64,000 nucleotides of DNA from Leifsonia sp. Root112D2. Its GTDB lineage: Bacteria; Actinomycetota; Actinomycetes; Actinomycetales; Microbacteriaceae. The notes under the pieces were generated by a model. That model was not told the origin of the DNA, ran no database searches, and saw nothing but the letters and a program-made list of their open reading frames with translations. Positions 35,549-44,316 of the stretch are shown piece after piece (the stretch's first letter is position 1; each line of letters starts with the position of its first letter). Where the stretch lies: assembly GCF_001424905.1 (NCBI RefSeq), contig NZ_LMCU01000002.1:1-64000 (forward strand), read 5' to 3'. The translations under genes were made by a program, and so were the position numbers.

Positions 35549-37850
35549 TCTTTTCTCCATGCGCGACCGGGGCCGCTTCGACGACCGCGGAAGTGCGGCG
35601 GTGCACGATGTGCTCGCCGTGATTCGCGTTGCCGTGGTAAAGCACGGCGCGCCAGTCGAGCGAGGCCGTCTGGGGGTCACCGGCCTCCGCGGTCTTCGCC
35701 TTCGTGTTCTCGACGAAGAGCCAGCCGGTCATGCCGACCCAGATGTCGACGAAGAAGGCTCCGACGCCGATGTACGCGAAGAATGCCCACGTGGCGAGAA
35801 CGGCGTTCAGCCCGGCAAATGCCGCGTTTCCCCAGTTTGCCGCGAGGATGTCGCGCCACAGCGTGAACAGGGAGAACGCAATGATCAGAACGGGAAAGAC
35901 CACGTAGAGCACGGGCGAGGCCGTGCGGTTTCTGACCTTCGGCGTTCGGGCGAACGGGATCTTCTTGCCGGTGACGGCCTGCTGCAACGACTTGAGCACC
36001 CCGGCCAACTGCACGGGCAGCAGAATGAGGTTGAAGCCGTAGATGCGGAAGATGTCGCTGAACTTGTAGCCGCAATAGCGCAGATCGCTGCCCATCGCCA
36101 AGAAGTACGGCAACGCCGCGACCAGCACGAAGGGGCTGAGCAGCCGACTGTCATACGGGTAGACGAGCAGGAAGACCAGACCGAAGCTCGCCCAGGCGAT
36201 AGACATCATGTAGTTGATGCGCAGCAGCGACTCGGTGAATCCCACGCGCTCGCCGCGCTTGCGGCGCTCACGCAGCTGCGTGACCAGCTTGGGCATGATC
36301 AGCAGGCCGCCATTGGCCCAGCGGCGGCGCTGAACGATGAGCGAACCGAAGTCGGGCGGCGTCGCGCTATAGCTGAGGCGCTCCGGGTAGTTCACGAGCG
36401 ACCAGCCATGAGTGCCAAGGTCGATGCTCGACTCGGTGTCCTCGATGACGGTGCGATCCTGCACGTAACGGTGCACGTCGAATCCGCCGATGCGTTCGGT
36501 CTCCACGATGTCCTCGAGGGCGCTCTTGCGGATGACCGCGTTGGCGCCCACCCAGAACGTGGCGTTCGCCTTCGTCATGCCCTGGTGCAGAATGTGCTGG
36601 ATGTCGGTGGTGGCCCCGGCGAGACGCTCGATGCGCGTGGCTGCCCCGCGGAACGAGGAGTACGGAGTCTGGGTGACCGCAACGCGCTCGTTGCCCGGCT
36701 GCTGAAGCAGGTGCACGAGTCGCAGGCAGTACTCACGCAGCAACAGCGAGTCGGCATCGAGGGTGAGCAGAAACTCACTGTCGTCAACGAGAAGATCGGC
36801 ATCGACCCTGTTCGAAGTCACCCGCAGGATGGTGCCCTGGGGCGTGTGCTCCTCGACGTAGTCGTGGCCCATGAGGCCGATGTACGCGTTGAGATTCATG
36901 GCCTTGTTGGCCTCCTGCGAGAGTGAGGCGTAACGCTTGCGCTCGAAGGTTGTCAGCTCGGCGCTGAAGGTGCGCACCAGACGGCGGTAGAGCTGGCGCA
37001 CCCGCTCGAGACTCGGCATCTCGTTTTGATCGGCTGCCGCGTTCAGCGCTGCCCCGGTGAGGGTGAGTTCTTCGGAAAGGCCGAGCAGAACCTGCTCGAT
37101 GAAGAAGACATCCACGTGATCGTTCTGCTGCTCGGCATCGGCCATATCCGTGAGCCAGCTGCCCGCCCAACTGAAGTGACCGGCGAGTTCCCGAACCTGG
37201 TCGAGGGTGAGCGGCCCATGCTCGGCCAGCTGAAGATCGAAGATGACCTGGGCGTCGCCGAAGCGCAGCGCGGGCTCGCGCAGCGCCGCATCGATATCGG
37301 CGGTCAGCGCACGAGTGGCCTCCAGCCGCGCGGCAATGGCCGGATCCGTGGGAAACGGCGGGTCATCCACGAGCAGCACGACGCGCACGGAGGGGTATTC
37401 CTGAAGTGCCGCTGACCACAGGGTCTGCCGCACGACATCCGGCTCCTCCGCATACGAGGGCACGAGCACGGTCATGGCCGACTTCTCGCCGGCAAAGTGC
37501 AGGTCGAGTTCGGCCCGCGGCGCACGAGCGTGCGCCCGGAACCGCTGCAGAGCGCCCTGGCGGGCCACGAGGTACATGAGCGCCGAGAAGGTCAGGAAGG
37601 TGACGACCACGACGTAGGAGACGGCGTCCATCGTGAACCGGAAGCCGCCTGCGCCACCGTCGAGCACCTGGCGCAGGATGGTCGAGACCACGTAAATGAC
37701 CCAGGCAAGGATCGTCACAATGATCGCCAGACGACCGAGTACGAGCTTGCGGTCGGAGGGATTCGGGTGGGTTACGGGCAACGGTTGAATACGGCGCTCG
37801 GCGCCCCACTGCCGTTTTCTGGCAGAGGCGTATGAGGACTTTTCGGGCAT
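35529..37850 (-). CDS. Family 2 processive glycosyltransferase (cellulose/chitin/hyaluronan synthase-like)
   Basis: The 773-residue protein has two N-terminal membrane helices, a cytoplasmic GT2 domain and about five C-terminal helices. The domain carries LVDDPPF, the UDP-binding LDADS, the acceptor-site IEDTES and the polymer-channel motif Q-R-R-R-W, so it is a processive synthase that extrudes its product through the membrane. Between the first Asp motif and DxD is an unusually long insert (roughly residues 150-360). The product could be chitin-like, cellulose-like or mixed; sequence does not decide it. ATG with AAGGAC 5 nt upstream. The GH18-like gene overlaps its 3' end. Confidence 0.85.
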   Translation of the reverse strand: MPEKSSYASARKRQWGAERRIQPLPVTHPNPSDRKLVLGRLAIIVTILAWVIYVVSTILRQVLDGGAGGFRFTMDAVSYVVVVTFLTFSALMYLVARQGALQRFRAHARAPRAELDLHFAGEKSAMTVLVPSYAEEPDVVRQTLWSAALQEYPSVRVVLLVDDPPFPTDPAIAARLEATRALTADIDAALREPALRFGDAQVIFDLQLAEHGPLTLDQVRELAGHFSWAGSWLTDMADAEQQNDHVDVFFIEQVLLGLSEELTLTGAALNAAADQNEMPSLERVRQLYRRLVRTFSAELTTFERKRYASLSQEANKAMNLNAYIGLMGHDYVEEHTPQGTILRVTSNRVDADLLVDDSEFLLTLDADSLLLREYCLRLVHLLQQPGNERVAVTQTPYSSFRGAATRIERLAGATTDIQHILHQGMTKANATFWVGANAVIRKSALEDIVETERIGGFDVHRYVQDRTVIEDTESSIDLGTHGWSLVNYPERLSYSATPPDFGSLIVQRRRWANGGLLIMPKLVTQLRERRKRGERVGFTESLLRINYMMSIAWASFGLVFLLVYPYDSRLLSPFVLVAALPYFLAMGSDLRYCGYKFSDIFRIYGFNLILLPVQLAGVLKSLQQAVTGKKIPFARTPKVRNRTASPVLYVVFPVLIIAFSLFTLWRDILAANWGNAAFAGLNAVLATWAFFAYIGVGAFFVDIWVGMTGWLFVENTKAKTAEAGDPQTASLDWRAVLYHGNANHGEHIVHRRTSAVVEAAPVAHGEKSDSVSR

Positions 37851-38068
37851 GAGGGTCCTTGGAAGCAGGCGGCGGGGTTCGGGTCTCGCCATCGGGTGTC
37901 CTGCACCGTTCACTCTATGGTGCGCAAACGCGCACTCGAACGTCCCATTTCGAGGGTCAGCGTCGGCAACCGGATGCCGCTGCGATCGCCCGAGTCACGG
38001 CGAGAGCGGGCGTCGCTCCCGCCGCGACGCGCGGCATCCGATTCATACACGATGCCCGTGCAGCGCGG

Positions 38069-38074
38069 TACCGT
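38069..38074 (+). promoter_or_regulatory. -10-like TACCGT upstream of the repeat protein gene
   Basis: TACCGT ends 7 nt before the ATG at 38082, without a Shine-Dalgarno sequence in between. Confidence 0.35.
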
Positions 38075-38081
38075 GAAAGAC

Positions 38082-38525
38082 ATGTCCTGCATTCGATTCA
38101 ACACACCCGCTCAGCGGCAGGCCATGCGAGACAGCGTTCCCGCGATGCTCACCGCTGAGGAAGCCGCGGCGCTGCATCCGTCTCCCCCGGTGACGGAAAG
38201 CAAAATACGCCGACTACGATTGCTGGCGACGAATGCAAATCCGAAGATCCGCGAGAGCGTTGCGAGCAGTTACAACGCCCCTGAAGACGTCTTCGCAGCC
38301 CTCGCCGCTGATCCTGACGAGGGCGTGCGCTCGTGTCTGGCGCGCAACGAGGCGACCCCGTGCGACATTCTGCGGCAACTCGCCACAGACAAATCCGAGA
38401 CGGTACGCGGATGGGTCGCGGTGAACTATTTCGTTCCGACCGACGCCATGGAGGCGCTCGCCAAGGATCGCAGCAAGACGGTGCGCGGTCTGGTCAAGTG
38501 GAAGTCGGAGTTGGCGAGCGCCTGA
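38082..38525 (+). CDS. Small leucine-rich/HEAT-like repeat protein
   Basis: The 147-residue protein consists largely of about four 23-24-residue alpha-helical repeats with the pattern LA.(N/D)....VR..VA.N...P.D....LA.D (for example VRSCLARNEATPCDILRQLA and VRGWVAVNYFVPTDAMEALA). These resemble leucine-rich-repeat-variant or HEAT-like repeats, a protein-binding scaffold. There is no signal peptide or catalytic motif. The start is chosen at 38082 because a -10-like hexamer lies just upstream and the repeat-free upstream extension looks non-coding. Function unknown. Confidence 0.7.
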   Translation: MSCIRFNTPAQRQAMRDSVPAMLTAEEAAALHPSPPVTESKIRRLRLLATNANPKIRESVASSYNAPEDVFAALAADPDEGVRSCLARNEATPCDILRQLATDKSETVRGWVAVNYFVPTDAMEALAKDRSKTVRGLVKWKSELASA

Positions 38526-38537
38526 GCGCCGTGCCGA

Positions 38538-38696
38538 CTAAGCGTTGCGTCTGATGAAGCGCAGCAGCCCCACGATGATGCCGATGATCAGCAGCACGAT
38601 GCCGATCCAGAGCAGCACCTTGACTGCCGCGATGAAGACGCCGAGAAAGAGACCAATCAGGCCGATCACGATGAGGATTACAGCGAGTGATGTCAT
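38538..38696 (-). CDS. 52-residue two-helix membrane protein
   Basis: A very small protein, MTSLAVILIVIGLIGLFLGV at its start, then KVLLWIGIVLLIIGIIVGLL and a basic end (RFIRRNA). Two membrane helices are evident, with a cytoplasmic positive C-terminus. No Shine-Dalgarno sequence is present; TACGGT 6 nt before the ATG suggests a leaderless mRNA. Small hydrophobic proteins of this kind are common in actinobacteria (DUF2207/PspC-like sizes), but the family cannot be named. Confidence 0.65.
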   Translation of the reverse strand: MTSLAVILIVIGLIGLFLGVFIAAVKVLLWIGIVLLIIGIIVGLLRFIRRNA

Positions 38697-38702
38697 GTCT
38701 GC

Positions 38703-38708
38703 ACCGTA
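38703..38708 (-). promoter_or_regulatory. -10-like TACGGT for a leaderless small-protein transcript
   Basis: On the minus strand TACGGT ends 6 nt before the ATG at 38696. Confidence 0.35.
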
Positions 38709-38805
38709 CCCTGAGCGGCCTCGACGCGTAAGTGCCACGCGCATGAAGGCTGAGAATACCTATCGCACCATTACCGCCCGGAGCCAGCGGTGCTAGACCG
38801 AGGGC

Positions 38806-40401
38806 ATGGATTCAGAACGCCCTGAGCTCGACCTTGTTCCTCTTGCCGGCAGCGAGCGAAGCGCCGCGCCGGGCGTAAGCGCGACCCAGCAGGGGGTGAA
38901 GCCGGGAACACGCGTCGAGGCGACGCTCGTGCTGCGTCGCCGGGCGCCGCTCGACGACTCCGTACTGTTCGAATCACCCACCCCGCTGCGCTCCCCCCGT
39001 GAGCTCGGCGAGCGATTCGGTGCCGACCCGACGGACGTCACGCTGGTCGTCGAGACGCTCGGCGCGCTCGGCCTTCAGATCGTGAGTACGGATGCCGCAT
39101 CCCGGCGCGTGCGTATCGCCGGGCCCGTCGAGCTGGTCACCGCGGTCTTCGGCACCGATCTGCGGCAGGTGACCTCGAAGACGGTGACGGGAGCATCCGC
39201 GGATCATCGCCACCGTACCGGTGCGCTCAGCATTCCCCGTCAACTCGACGGAATCGTGACAGCGGTGCTCGGATTGGATGACCGGCCGCAGTCACATGCG
39301 CAGTTTCGCATCGCGCAGGCCGAGGCCGTAACCGCCAGCTACACACCCGTGCAGGTGGGCGCCTTCTACGACTTCCCCGCGAACACGGACGGTGCGGGTC
39401 AGAGCATCGCCATCGTCGAGCTCGGCGGCGGATTCGCCCAGGGCGATCTCGACACGTATTTCTCGGGTCTCGGTCTGGCAACTCCCACCGTCAGCGCCGT
39501 GGGCGTCGACGGCGCAGCGAATCAGCCGGGAAAGGATCCGAACGGCGCTGACGGGGAGGTGTTGCTCGACATCGAGGTGATCGGGGCGCTTGCACCGGCC
39601 GCAGACATCCGGGTCTATTTCGCGCCGAACACCGACGCGGGTTTTCTCGACGCGGTGAGCGACGCCGCGCATGCCTCGCCCACACCGGTGGCCATCAGCA
39701 TCAGCTGGGGCCAGAGCGAGGACGACTGGACCGCGCAGGCACGCAACGCACTCGATGCGGCCATGACGGATGCCGCGGCGCTCGGCATCACCGTGACCGC
39801 GGCCTCGGGAGACGACGGCAGCACGGACCGGGCGACTGATGGCAAGGCCCACGTGGACTTTCCCGCATCGAGCCCCCATGCTCTCGCCTGCGGCGGAACG
39901 AGGCTCGAGGGCGATGCCACGAAGGGAACCGTCACGAGCGAGGTGGTGTGGAACAACGGAAGCGGCCAGGGTGCTTCGGGTGGAGGGGTGAGTGATGCTT
40001 TCACACTGCCGAGCTGGCAGCGCAACGCCGGCGTGCCGATGTCACAGGGGCGCGGCGGCGGTCGCGGAGTTCCCGATGTCGCCGGCAACGCCGACCCCGA
40101 GACGGGCTACCGGGTGCGGGTCGATGGCACAGACATGGTGATCGGCGGAACAAGCGCCGTGTCGCCACTGTGGGCCGCGCTCATCGCCCGCCTGGCGCAG
40201 TCGACGGGGCGAGGATTCGCACTGATTCAACCGGCACTGTATGGCACTGTCGCGGCCGGTCAGGTCGCACCGGGCTTTCGTGATGTGACGCAGGGCGACA
40301 ACGGGGCTTTCCACGCGGGGGCGGGGTGGGATGCCTGCACGGGCCTGGGCGTGCCGGAGGGCACGGCACTGCTGGGCTTGCTGGATCCGAAGAGTTCGTA
40401 A
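38806..40401 (+). CDS. Sedolisin-family (S53) serine-carboxyl peptidase
   Basis: The 531-residue protein has an N-terminal pro-kumamolisin-like activation domain (about residues 35-150) and a sedolisin catalytic domain. The candidate catalytic residues are E251 and D255 (GEVLLDIE), D336 (ASGDDGS) and S450 (GGTSAVSP). These acid-stable endopeptidases usually self-process. No signal peptide or hydrophobic segment is visible in front of the prodomain, unlike many family members. The start is ATG with a -10-like TAGACC 6 nt upstream, but its last base is a weak match. Not part of an obvious operon. Confidence 0.88.
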   Translation: MDSERPELDLVPLAGSERSAAPGVSATQQGVKPGTRVEATLVLRRRAPLDDSVLFESPTPLRSPRELGERFGADPTDVTLVVETLGALGLQIVSTDAASRRVRIAGPVELVTAVFGTDLRQVTSKTVTGASADHRHRTGALSIPRQLDGIVTAVLGLDDRPQSHAQFRIAQAEAVTASYTPVQVGAFYDFPANTDGAGQSIAIVELGGGFAQGDLDTYFSGLGLATPTVSAVGVDGAANQPGKDPNGADGEVLLDIEVIGALAPAADIRVYFAPNTDAGFLDAVSDAAHASPTPVAISISWGQSEDDWTAQARNALDAAMTDAAALGITVTAASGDDGSTDRATDGKAHVDFPASSPHALACGGTRLEGDATKGTVTSEVVWNNGSGQGASGGGVSDAFTLPSWQRNAGVPMSQGRGGGRGVPDVAGNADPETGYRVRVDGTDMVIGGTSAVSPLWAALIARLAQSTGRGFALIQPALYGTVAAGQVAPGFRDVTQGDNGAFHAGAGWDACTGLGVPEGTALLGLLDPKSS

Positions 40402-40451
40402 GCGGCGGCCACGCGTCGGGCAAGCGGCACTGCGTCGCACGGCGCGCGTTC

Positions 40452-40841
40452 TCAGGCGGTGAGCACGGAGAGCACGTTGCCCGCAGGATCGGTGAACCAG
40501 GCGATATCGGGGCCGCGCTGTGCCGCTCGACCACGCAGAATACCCTTTGCGTCCGTCGGCATGTTCGGATCATCGTAGATATCGGTCTTCACCCCGGCCG
40601 CGTTGAGCTCGTCGACCGCCGAATCGATGTCGTCGACAACAAGATTGAGCACGGTGAACGAGGCAGGCTCATGATTGGGCTTCGGATAGATGAAGACTTC
40701 GGCACCACCGGGCAAGGTGAGCTGCAGCGCCCCCATCTCATTCCCGGCAATGGTGAGACCGAGCGTTTCACCGTAGAAGGTCTGCGCGGCAGCGATGTCG
40801 TCGACGCTGAATCCGCTGAATGCATGGACTGGGGTGAACAT
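40452..40841 (-). CDS. VOC-family (glyoxalase/bleomycin-resistance-like) protein
   Basis: The 129-residue protein has the paired beta-alpha-beta-beta-beta fold pattern of the vicinal oxygen chelate superfamily, with FSVDDIAAAQTFYGETLGL at the start and FTDPAGNVLSVL at the end. Substrate not predictable. The ATG at 40841 is chosen because AAGGAG stands 6 nt upstream; an earlier in-frame ATG lies before it. Located between a sedolisin and the divergent PD-(D/E)xK-like gene. Confidence 0.8.
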   Translation of the reverse strand: MFTPVHAFSGFSVDDIAAAQTFYGETLGLTIAGNEMGALQLTLPGGAEVFIYPKPNHEPASFTVLNLVVDDIDSAVDELNAAGVKTDIYDDPNMPTDAKGILRGRAAQRGPDIAWFTDPAGNVLSVLTA

Positions 40842-40998
40842 GAAGTGCTCCTTGGGGACTTCGGTAGGCGGCATCGACAAGATCGTTCGGATGCTCACAC
40901 CGGCTACTTTGCCACCATGAGCGCGGCTTTCCCACCCCTCTCACAAGCTGAGATATGGTCACCGTGTTGGACAAAGACGTTCAGTACGAGAGGAAACC

Positions 40999-42384
40999 GT
41001 GTCAGAAGAACAGTCGTGGAACCTTGCCCGGTTGATTCCGACTTCCGGAATTAACGGTGCGGACGAACAGGAACGTCGAGCAACCTCAGCGTTGCTGGCT
41101 GTCATGAGCTCGGTTAAGGAATTTGGCCGGGCATTGACCGCACCTCTTGGAGCGCCCGCCGGGAAGATTGAGACATTCATCGAGGTTCCTTTCAAACTCG
41201 GCGAAGCGAAGGTCTTCCCGGATGGCCTCATTCGGTTGACGCGGGGTAAATCGACTTGGACGGCTCTGGTCGAGGTGAAGACCGGTAATAACCTGCTGGC
41301 GGTCCAGCAGCTGGAGAATTATCTGGACGTCGCTCGCGAGCACGGCTATCAGGCCTTGATTACGATCTCGAACGAAATTCCCCCCACGGAGGGTCAGCAT
41401 CCGACGGCGGTGGATAAACGCAAACTGAAGCGGGTAAGCCTGCATCACTGGTCGTGGACCAAGGTCCTGGCCGAGGCCGTCATTCAGAAAGAACACCGCG
41501 GTGTTGCCGACCCGGATCAGGCTTGGATACTCGGAGAGCTCATTCGCTATCTTGAGCATCCACGATCCGGTGCACTCGCCTTTGATGACATGGGCCAGAA
41601 TTGGGTACACGTCAGGGACGCTGTCGAGGCGAATACCCTCCGCGCTCACGACAAGGCCGCCGCGGAAGTTGCATCGCGCTTCGATGCGCTTGTCCGATAT
41701 TCGTGCCTCAAGCTAGGCCAGCGCCTCGGCACGGAAGTTGTTCCTTTCCTCACCCGTGCGGAGCAGAACGACCCCTTACGTCGACAGTCCACTCTCGTGA
41801 CATCGCTCGTCGATAACGGCATCATGACCGCAGCAATCCGAGTTCCGAACACGGTCGGACCTATCGAATTGGTTGCAGATATTCGGGCGGGAAGGGTCAC
41901 GTGTCATATAGACGTCGATGCACCGCGCGAAGGAAGATCCACTACTCGTGTCAACTGGCTTCTGCGTCAGCTGAAGGATGCCCCGGATTCCCTTCGACTG
42001 GAGGCGTTTGCCATACGCGCGCGGAGCGGAGCAACCGACCTCCTTGGTGCAGTGCGATCCGACCCAGCCGTGCTCATCGATGATCCAACGAAGGAATTGA
42101 AGTCGTTTCGAGTCGCGAACTCGGGGCCGATGGGCACTAAGCGCGGCGTTGGTCGGGGCTCTTTTATCGACTCGGTGCTTGAGTGCGTTCAGAACACATA
42201 CGAACTGGTGGGCCAGAATATCAAGGCATGGGCGCCCACGCCTCCTCGCCTGCGCTCATCAACTGAGGTTGAGATCGAAGCCGGGAAGCCTCCCGCGATC
42301 CCTTCTGCGGCGTTGTCGTCGCAGGACGGCGAAGCTTCCATTTCAGCCGCGAGAGAGCTCAAATCAGCGAACGGAATGCCTTAA
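40999..42384 (+). CDS. Uncharacterised protein with PD-(D/E)xK nuclease-like core
   Basis: This 461-residue protein is not one I can name. Its N-terminal part contains a pattern matching the PD-(D/E)xK nuclease fold: E62 (FIEVPFK), P74-D75 (VFPDGLI), E92-V-K94 (ALVEVKTG) and Q104 followed by Y108 (QQLENYLD), in the usual order and spacing. The C-terminal half has no recognised motif. GC content in sampled lines is about 55-57%, against about 72% in a sampled line of the next gene, suggesting horizontal acquisition. GTG start with AGAGGA upstream. A DUF222-HNH gene follows. A nuclease in defence or repair is possible but unproven. Confidence 0.6.
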   Translation: MSEEQSWNLARLIPTSGINGADEQERRATSALLAVMSSVKEFGRALTAPLGAPAGKIETFIEVPFKLGEAKVFPDGLIRLTRGKSTWTALVEVKTGNNLLAVQQLENYLDVAREHGYQALITISNEIPPTEGQHPTAVDKRKLKRVSLHHWSWTKVLAEAVIQKEHRGVADPDQAWILGELIRYLEHPRSGALAFDDMGQNWVHVRDAVEANTLRAHDKAAAEVASRFDALVRYSCLKLGQRLGTEVVPFLTRAEQNDPLRRQSTLVTSLVDNGIMTAAIRVPNTVGPIELVADIRAGRVTCHIDVDAPREGRSTTRVNWLLRQLKDAPDSLRLEAFAIRARSGATDLLGAVRSDPAVLIDDPTKELKSFRVANSGPMGTKRGVGRGSFIDSVLECVQNTYELVGQNIKAWAPTPPRLRSSTEVEIEAGKPPAIPSAALSSQDGEASISAARELKSANGMP

Positions 42385-42438
42385 ACAGCCGCTGTTCTCA
42401 CCAACTGTAATGTCGGTGGTGTCGTGTTGACTTGAGGC

Positions 42439-43854
42439 ATGAACCGCAGCGCAGCGCATGAGTTGCAGACAACAGCCGGTACCGCTGTTTCTGCCGCCGT
42501 TGCCGCGCCGCCTCGCCTTTCTGCGGTCATGGCAGACACGCTCGGCGAGCTTGTCGACGGCATTGCTGCACTCGATTCCATGCTCGCCACCGTCACGGCG
42601 ATGCGCGCCGAACTGATCGATCAGGCGCGACAGTGGAGCGAGGTGACGGAACACGCATCCGCCCTCTCTGGCGATGCCGGTTGGAGCGCCGAGACGGTCG
42701 CGCGCCGGGTTCTCGTGACCGAACTCGCGTGTGCACTGCGGATGCCGGAACGCACGGTGGAAGGACTGGTACACGAGAGCGAGAGCCTCCTGCACGAGTT
42801 GCCGGGCACTCTGCGGGCGCTGCACGACGGCGCGATCAGCTATCGGCATGCCCAGTCACTCATCGACCACGCCCGCTCGGTTCCTGAGGAGGCGTTGGAG
42901 CAGTTCGAGAGCGCCGCGCTCCCGTTCGCGAAGACGCTGACCGTCAGTCGCTTCGAGCGCAAGGCACGCGTGCTGCGCGAGCGGGCGCATCCGCAGACCA
43001 TCGCCGAACGGCATGTCGCCGCCGTCGACGATCGCCGTATCGAACTGCAGCCGGCGCGAGACGGAATGTCATGGTTCAGCGCCCTGCTGCCGGCACCCTC
43101 AGCGCAGGCGATCTACGACCGCGCCACCGAGCTCGCGGTCGGGTTGCAGTCGCCCGACGAGCCGCGAACCCTGACGCAGTTGCGTGCGGACGTGCTGACC
43201 GATCTGCTTGTCGATGGAACAACGGATGCGCCTGGCGCGTCCGCGGATGCGGTGGGAGCCCGCGGTGCCCCCGGCGGCCTCGGTCATGGCATCCGCGCTC
43301 GCGTACTCGTGACGGTGCCCGTTTTGACACTCCTCGGTCACAGCGAGGAGCCTGGCAGTCTGGAGGGGTACGGTCCGATCGACGCCGACACGGCTCGTCG
43401 ACTTGCCGCACACGCGCCGAGCTTCACGCGCATTCTCACTCACCCCGAGACCGGCTGCGTGCTTTCGGTCGGGCGCGAGAGATACGTGGTTCCCCAAGAC
43501 CTGCGCACCTGGCTTCGGGTTCGCGACGAGACCTGCCGATTTCCCGGATGCGCGCGCGGGGCCGCGCGCTGCGACCTCGATCACACTCTCGACTGGCAGC
43601 ACGGCGGCCGCACGGAGCACGACAACCTGGCACATCTGTGTCCTTCGCACCACAAGGTCAAACATCACACCGCCTGGACCGTCACGAACGCGCGAGACGG
43701 AACGCTGGAGTGGGTGTCGCCGACTGCGCACCACTACACGACGCAGCCCGCGACGAGCATGCGGCAGGCTACGGCGAGCTTTCGGCCAGCAACGGATAGT
43801 TCCGAGGAGGAACCGTGCGCTCCGCAACTTCCTCTGACATCACCGCATTCATGA
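42439..43854 (+). CDS. DUF222-HNH endonuclease family protein
   Basis: The 471-residue protein has a helical DUF222 domain (about residues 30-310) and a C-terminal HNH nuclease domain reading CRFPGCARGAARCDLDH, then WQHGGRTEHDNLAHLCPSHHKVKHH, with the zinc cysteines and HNH histidines in place. This is the DUF222/HNH (13E12-repeat-like) architecture, highly abundant in actinobacteria and often present in many copies per genome. Its role is unclear and it is not part of a recognised defence system here. ATG without a good Shine-Dalgarno sequence. Confidence 0.88.
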   Translation: MNRSAAHELQTTAGTAVSAAVAAPPRLSAVMADTLGELVDGIAALDSMLATVTAMRAELIDQARQWSEVTEHASALSGDAGWSAETVARRVLVTELACALRMPERTVEGLVHESESLLHELPGTLRALHDGAISYRHAQSLIDHARSVPEEALEQFESAALPFAKTLTVSRFERKARVLRERAHPQTIAERHVAAVDDRRIELQPARDGMSWFSALLPAPSAQAIYDRATELAVGLQSPDEPRTLTQLRADVLTDLLVDGTTDAPGASADAVGARGAPGGLGHGIRARVLVTVPVLTLLGHSEEPGSLEGYGPIDADTARRLAAHAPSFTRILTHPETGCVLSVGRERYVVPQDLRTWLRVRDETCRFPGCARGAARCDLDHTLDWQHGGRTEHDNLAHLCPSHHKVKHHTAWTVTNARDGTLEWVSPTAHHYTTQPATSMRQATASFRPATDSSEEEPCAPQLPLTSPHS

Positions 43855-43874
43855 ACGACGAAAGGAACAGAACA

Positions 43875-44249
43875 ATGGACTGGAAGATCGAGCTTGTCTT
43901 CGTACCGGTGACCGATGTCGATCGGGCGAAGGCGTTCTACACCGAGAAGGTCGGCTTCAACGCCGACTTCGACCATCAGGTCACCGACGAGCTGAGATTC
44001 GTGCAGCTCACCCCGCCCGGGTCAGCCTGTTCCATAGCGATAGGTACCGGTCTGGGTAACACGAACATGGCGCCCGGTTCACAGAACATTCAGATCGTGA
44101 TCGCCGACGCCGACGCCGCGCGTGCGCAGTTGCTCGAGCGCGGAGCCGAGCCGAGCGAAGTCGACGAGCAGGCATGGGGGCGCTTCGTATACTTCAGCGA
44201 TCCGGACGGCAACAGGTGGGCGCTGCAGCAGCCGCCCCAGCGCGACTGA
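43875..44249 (+). CDS. VOC-family protein
   Basis: A 124-residue glyoxalase/dioxygenase-fold protein with FVPVTDVDRAKAFYTEKVGF at the N-terminus and YFSDPDGNRWALQQ at the C-terminus. The start at 43875 (DWKIELVF) is supported by AAGGA 8 nt upstream; the frame extends further into the HNH gene but without support. It lies 20 nt after the HNH gene and could be cotranscribed. Function unknown. Confidence 0.8.
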   Translation: MDWKIELVFVPVTDVDRAKAFYTEKVGFNADFDHQVTDELRFVQLTPPGSACSIAIGTGLGNTNMAPGSQNIQIVIADADAARAQLLERGAEPSEVDEQAWGRFVYFSDPDGNRWALQQPPQRD

Positions 44250-44316
44250 AATCACCGCACTATGCTGAATTCCTCAGCTATAAAACACATCGGTTATCAA
44301 GCACAACGGGGGCATC

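Noticed and set aside
40874..40879. TGTCGA (minus strand) upstream of the VOC gene at 40452-40841 as a second ECF42 promoter
   Set aside because: There is no CGA/TC element at 16-18 nt spacing, and the gene has a normal Shine-Dalgarno start.
42439..43854. DUF222-HNH gene as part of a mobile group or defence island
   Set aside because: Such genes are very abundant in actinobacteria; no intron structure, recombinase or methyltransferase was found beside it.
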